In this document: positions 62,395 through 64,000 of the stretch, piece after piece
Layout of the letters: the number at the start of each line of letters is the position of its first letter
Numbering within the stretch: position 1 is the first letter of the stretch
Source: Nitrospirota bacterium
GTDB lineage: Bacteria; JACPQY01
DNA: 64,000 nucleotides
NCBI GenBank assembly: GCA_016190245.1
Contig: JACPQY010000060.1
Location: 112,443-176,442 of the forward strand
Reading direction: 5' to 3'
Translations under genes and position numbers: made by a program
The notes under the pieces: model-generated
The model's database searches: none
Seen by the model: only the letters and a program-made list of their open reading frames with translations
Told to the model about the DNA's origin: nothing

Positions 62395-62455
62395 GCGGGC
62401 TGCCTGCCCGCCGAAGTTCGTCCGCCGTGGCGGACTGGACAGGCGGGAAGCCCGC
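62395..62455. repeat. Nested palindrome after dnaB
   Basis: Outer arms GCGGGCT (62395-62401) and AGCCCGC (62449-62455) enclose GTCCGCC-GT-GGCGGAC (62420-62435). It is the same core as at 3920-3935. It may stop transcription after dnaB but has no T-tract. The rest of the 62376-62630 gap holds nothing I can support. Confidence 0.65.
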
Positions 62456-62630
62456 GGCTACCGGGGCTTGGAATCCGAGGTAGGCGCAGGCCATGTTGCA
62501 TGCCGCGCCATCCTGGGCGCGGCGACCTTGCATGGCCCCATGCCCTCCATGGCAAGGGGCTTTGAGCCTGCGTCCAGTACGCGCCAGACAATCACCATGA
62601 CGCTCCGGGGCGGCTGCGGACGGCCCCGCA

Positions 62631-63266
62631 TCAGGGCGCGGGCGCAACGGAGGGGTGATAGAGGATGTCGTCTGTGGTGTCCGGCTGTGCGTCGGGGCCG
62701 GCGCTGAAGAGCGAAAAGCCGGACTCGGTTTTTCGGTAAACCAGCGGTCGGCCCCACGCATCGAGAGCGCGTTTCCGCTCGATCGGATCGTCAGTCGGCG
62801 AGACCTCGTCGAGGGTTTCAGGGTAGGCGCCGTGCTCGGCGTGGTACGCTTCGATTCGCTCGATGACCCGGCCGGCGGCGCTGGCAGGATCTTCGTCAAC
62901 GCGCATTGACCTGCGGCCCATGAAGAATGCCCCCACGGCAACGAGGAGTGCGATGATCCCGATCGGCACGACCACGAAGGGGAGGTAGGCGGACAGGGCA
63001 AGCCGGTGCGTCTCCAAGGCATGGCCGTCGACCACTGTGGCTGAAGGCGGCGCCGCCTCGCGCCGGGCGCGGGCGAGGCGGTAGGCGTCTACGACCGACC
63101 AAATCCAGACGGCCACCGAGCCGACAAGGCCGACAGGCCTGAGCAGGAGACCGGGGAGAACGCTCCCGAGCAGAAAGGCGAAACCGCGTCCCCACGCGCC
63201 GAGGTAGAGATGGCCCAGGCCGGGAAGGAGGAGTGCCAGCAGGACCGCAAGAAAAGGATCTTTCAT
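62631..63266 (-). CDS. Membrane protein with a GspG-like pseudopilin C-terminus
   Basis: A 211-residue protein. The first half has two or three hydrophobic segments (FLAVLLALLLPGLGHLYLGAWGRGFAFLLGSVLPGLLL; a later LPFVVVPIGIIALLVAVGAFF) in the style of TM2-domain proteins. The C-terminal 75 residues read VIERIEAYHAEHGAYPETLDEVSP and DAWGRPLVYRKTESGFSLFSAGPD, which is the C-terminal domain of type II secretion major pseudopilins. There is no prepilin peptidase site. It follows lemA by 3 bases and is translated with it. Confidence 0.78.
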   Translation of the reverse strand: MKDPFLAVLLALLLPGLGHLYLGAWGRGFAFLLGSVLPGLLLRPVGLVGSVAVWIWSVVDAYRLARARREAAPPSATVVDGHALETHRLALSAYLPFVVVPIGIIALLVAVGAFFMGRRSMRVDEDPASAAGRVIERIEAYHAEHGAYPETLDEVSPTDDPIERKRALDAWGRPLVYRKTESGFSLFSAGPDAQPDTTDDILYHPSVAPAP

Positions 63267-63269
63267 CGG

Positions 63270-63845
63270 TCAGAATTTCACTTCTGGAACTTCCTTCTTC
63301 TCCTCAGGAACCTCGTAGTAGGGGAACGCGGTGGCCCCCAGCCACGAGCCGACCATGTTGGCCGGGAATCGCCGGAGCATCGTGTTGTACCCCTGAACCG
63401 AATCGTTGTATCGCTTGCGTTCCACCGCGATCCGGTTCTCCGTGCCCGCCAGCTCGTCCTGGAGTTGGGTGAAGTTCTGATTCGCCTTGAGGTCGGGGTA
63501 GCGCTCAACGATCACCAGCAATCTCGACAGGGCCGAAGAGAGTTCGTTGGCGGCCTTGATCTTTTCGCCGATCGTGGCGGCGCCGCCGAGCTTGGCGCGA
63601 GACTCCGCAATCCCGGTAAAGATCTCCTTCTCGTGAGCGGCGTATCCCTTGACCGTGTTGACGAGGTTCGGGATCAGGTCGCTGCGCCGCTGGAGCACGT
63701 TTTCGACCTGGGCCCACTGGCTCTTGACCACCTCCTCGGCGGTGACGAAGCGGTTGCGCACCGAGACGACGTAGCCGCAGCCGCCGATGCCGAGCGCGGC
63801 AATCAGCCCGATGGTGATGAGAGCGATGACCCAGCCCTTTTTCAT
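63270..63845 (-). CDS. lemA: LemA family protein
   Basis: A 191-residue protein with an N-terminal membrane helix (GWVIALITIGLIAALGIGGCGYVVSV) and the LemA helical domain: YNTMLRRFPANMVGSWLGATAFPYYEV at the end, with DLIPNLVNTVKGYAAHEKEIF and IVERYPDLKANQNFTQLQDELAGTENRIA before it. GTTAGGAGGTCC precedes the ATG. LemA proteins are inner-membrane proteins with the helical domain outside; their function is poorly known. Confidence 0.93.
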   Translation of the reverse strand: MKKGWVIALITIGLIAALGIGGCGYVVSVRNRFVTAEEVVKSQWAQVENVLQRRSDLIPNLVNTVKGYAAHEKEIFTGIAESRAKLGGAATIGEKIKAANELSSALSRLLVIVERYPDLKANQNFTQLQDELAGTENRIAVERKRYNDSVQGYNTMLRRFPANMVGSWLGATAFPYYEVPEEKKEVPEVKF

Positions 63846-63860
63846 GGTGGACCTCCTAAC

Positions 63861-64000
63861 TTCAATCGGGAATCGTGAATCGCAAATCGCGACTCGTCAA
63901 CAGGGTGCCAACTCCATGCTCCCATCCCCGATGCCGGCTGCATCTGAGACTTCTCTGTCCCGCTGTTCACGATTCTCGATTCACGACTCTTACCATCTTC
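63861..64000. repeat. AT-richer repeats upstream of lemA
   Basis: Direct copies of CGGGAATCGTGAATCGCAAATCG near 63868 and inverse copies (CACGATTCTCGATTCACGA) near 63968-63987 flank the last 120 bases. They look like degraded simple repeats related in style to the AATCTCAGAT blocks. No gene is seen here. Confidence 0.45.

Overview
This window is a GC-rich stretch of a bacterial chromosome. It is densely coded and apart from the RNase P RNA gene has no gene-free gap above about 300 bases. The gene content points to a flagellated Gram-negative bacterium of the broad deltaproteobacterial type: a full flagellar export gene run, lipoproteins and a lytic transglycosylase, dnaG-rpoD, rnpB next to a C4 zinc-ribbon gene and rnhA, accBC, and the order rpsF-ssb-rpsR-DUF2232-rplI-dnaB. 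A precise taxon cannot be fixed from the sequence alone. No prophage, insertion sequence, integron or CRISPR array was seen.

Layout. 1-5.6 kb: the end of an unrecognised gene, a PiT-type phosphate (or arsenate) permease, an 885-residue fusion of a radical SAM/SPASM enzyme to an ArsM-like arsenite methyltransferase, and a MerA-like flavin disulfide reductase. 5.7-10.1 kb: a glycogen-debranching-type glucosidase converging on otsBA (trehalose synthesis). 10.2-18.3 kb: a MerR regulator heading an operon of an Ltp2-like thiolase-fold protein, its DUF35 partner, two acyl-CoA dehydrogenases, a zinc alcohol dehydrogenase, an aldehyde dehydrogenase and a small flavin reductase; it resembles the aldolytic steroid side-chain module of actinobacteria. 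18.4-27.2 kb: accessory genes, including two toxin-antitoxin-like pairs, a CapA-like protein beside a DUF3160 protein that looks frameshifted, and a large Cys-rich lipoprotein.

27.2-40 kb is mostly housekeeping: an alpha/beta hydrolase, gyrA with an unusual quinolone-region sequence, an SDR pair, accBC with an apparent CTG start for accC, rnpB, rnhA, a zinc-ribbon protein, tRNA-Ile(UAU), rpoD and dnaG. 40.1-52.5 kb is one long flagellar operon behind a near-consensus sigma-70 promoter: motA, two tandem motB genes, fliLMNOPQR, flhB (NPTF instead of NPTH), flhA, flhF and fliA, with no flhG between flhF and fliA. 52.5-58.3 kb: a small unknown gene, a lytic transglycosylase behind a large inverted repeat, and a four-gene minus-strand unit made of a DUF4384 lipoprotein, a DUF4258/DUF2283 pair and a WD40-caspase lipoprotein. 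58.4-62.4 kb is the ribosomal-replication operon. 62.6-64 kb holds a TM2/pseudopilin fusion and lemA.

Small palindromes built on TCCGCC/GGCGGA and AT-rich AATCTCAGAT-like repeats are scattered through the window; some of the palindromes lie inside coding sequence. The strongest candidates for undescribed biology are the radical SAM-ArsM fusion, the Ltp2/DUF35/paired-dehydrogenase operon, and the caspase/DUF4384/DUF4258-DUF2283 unit.
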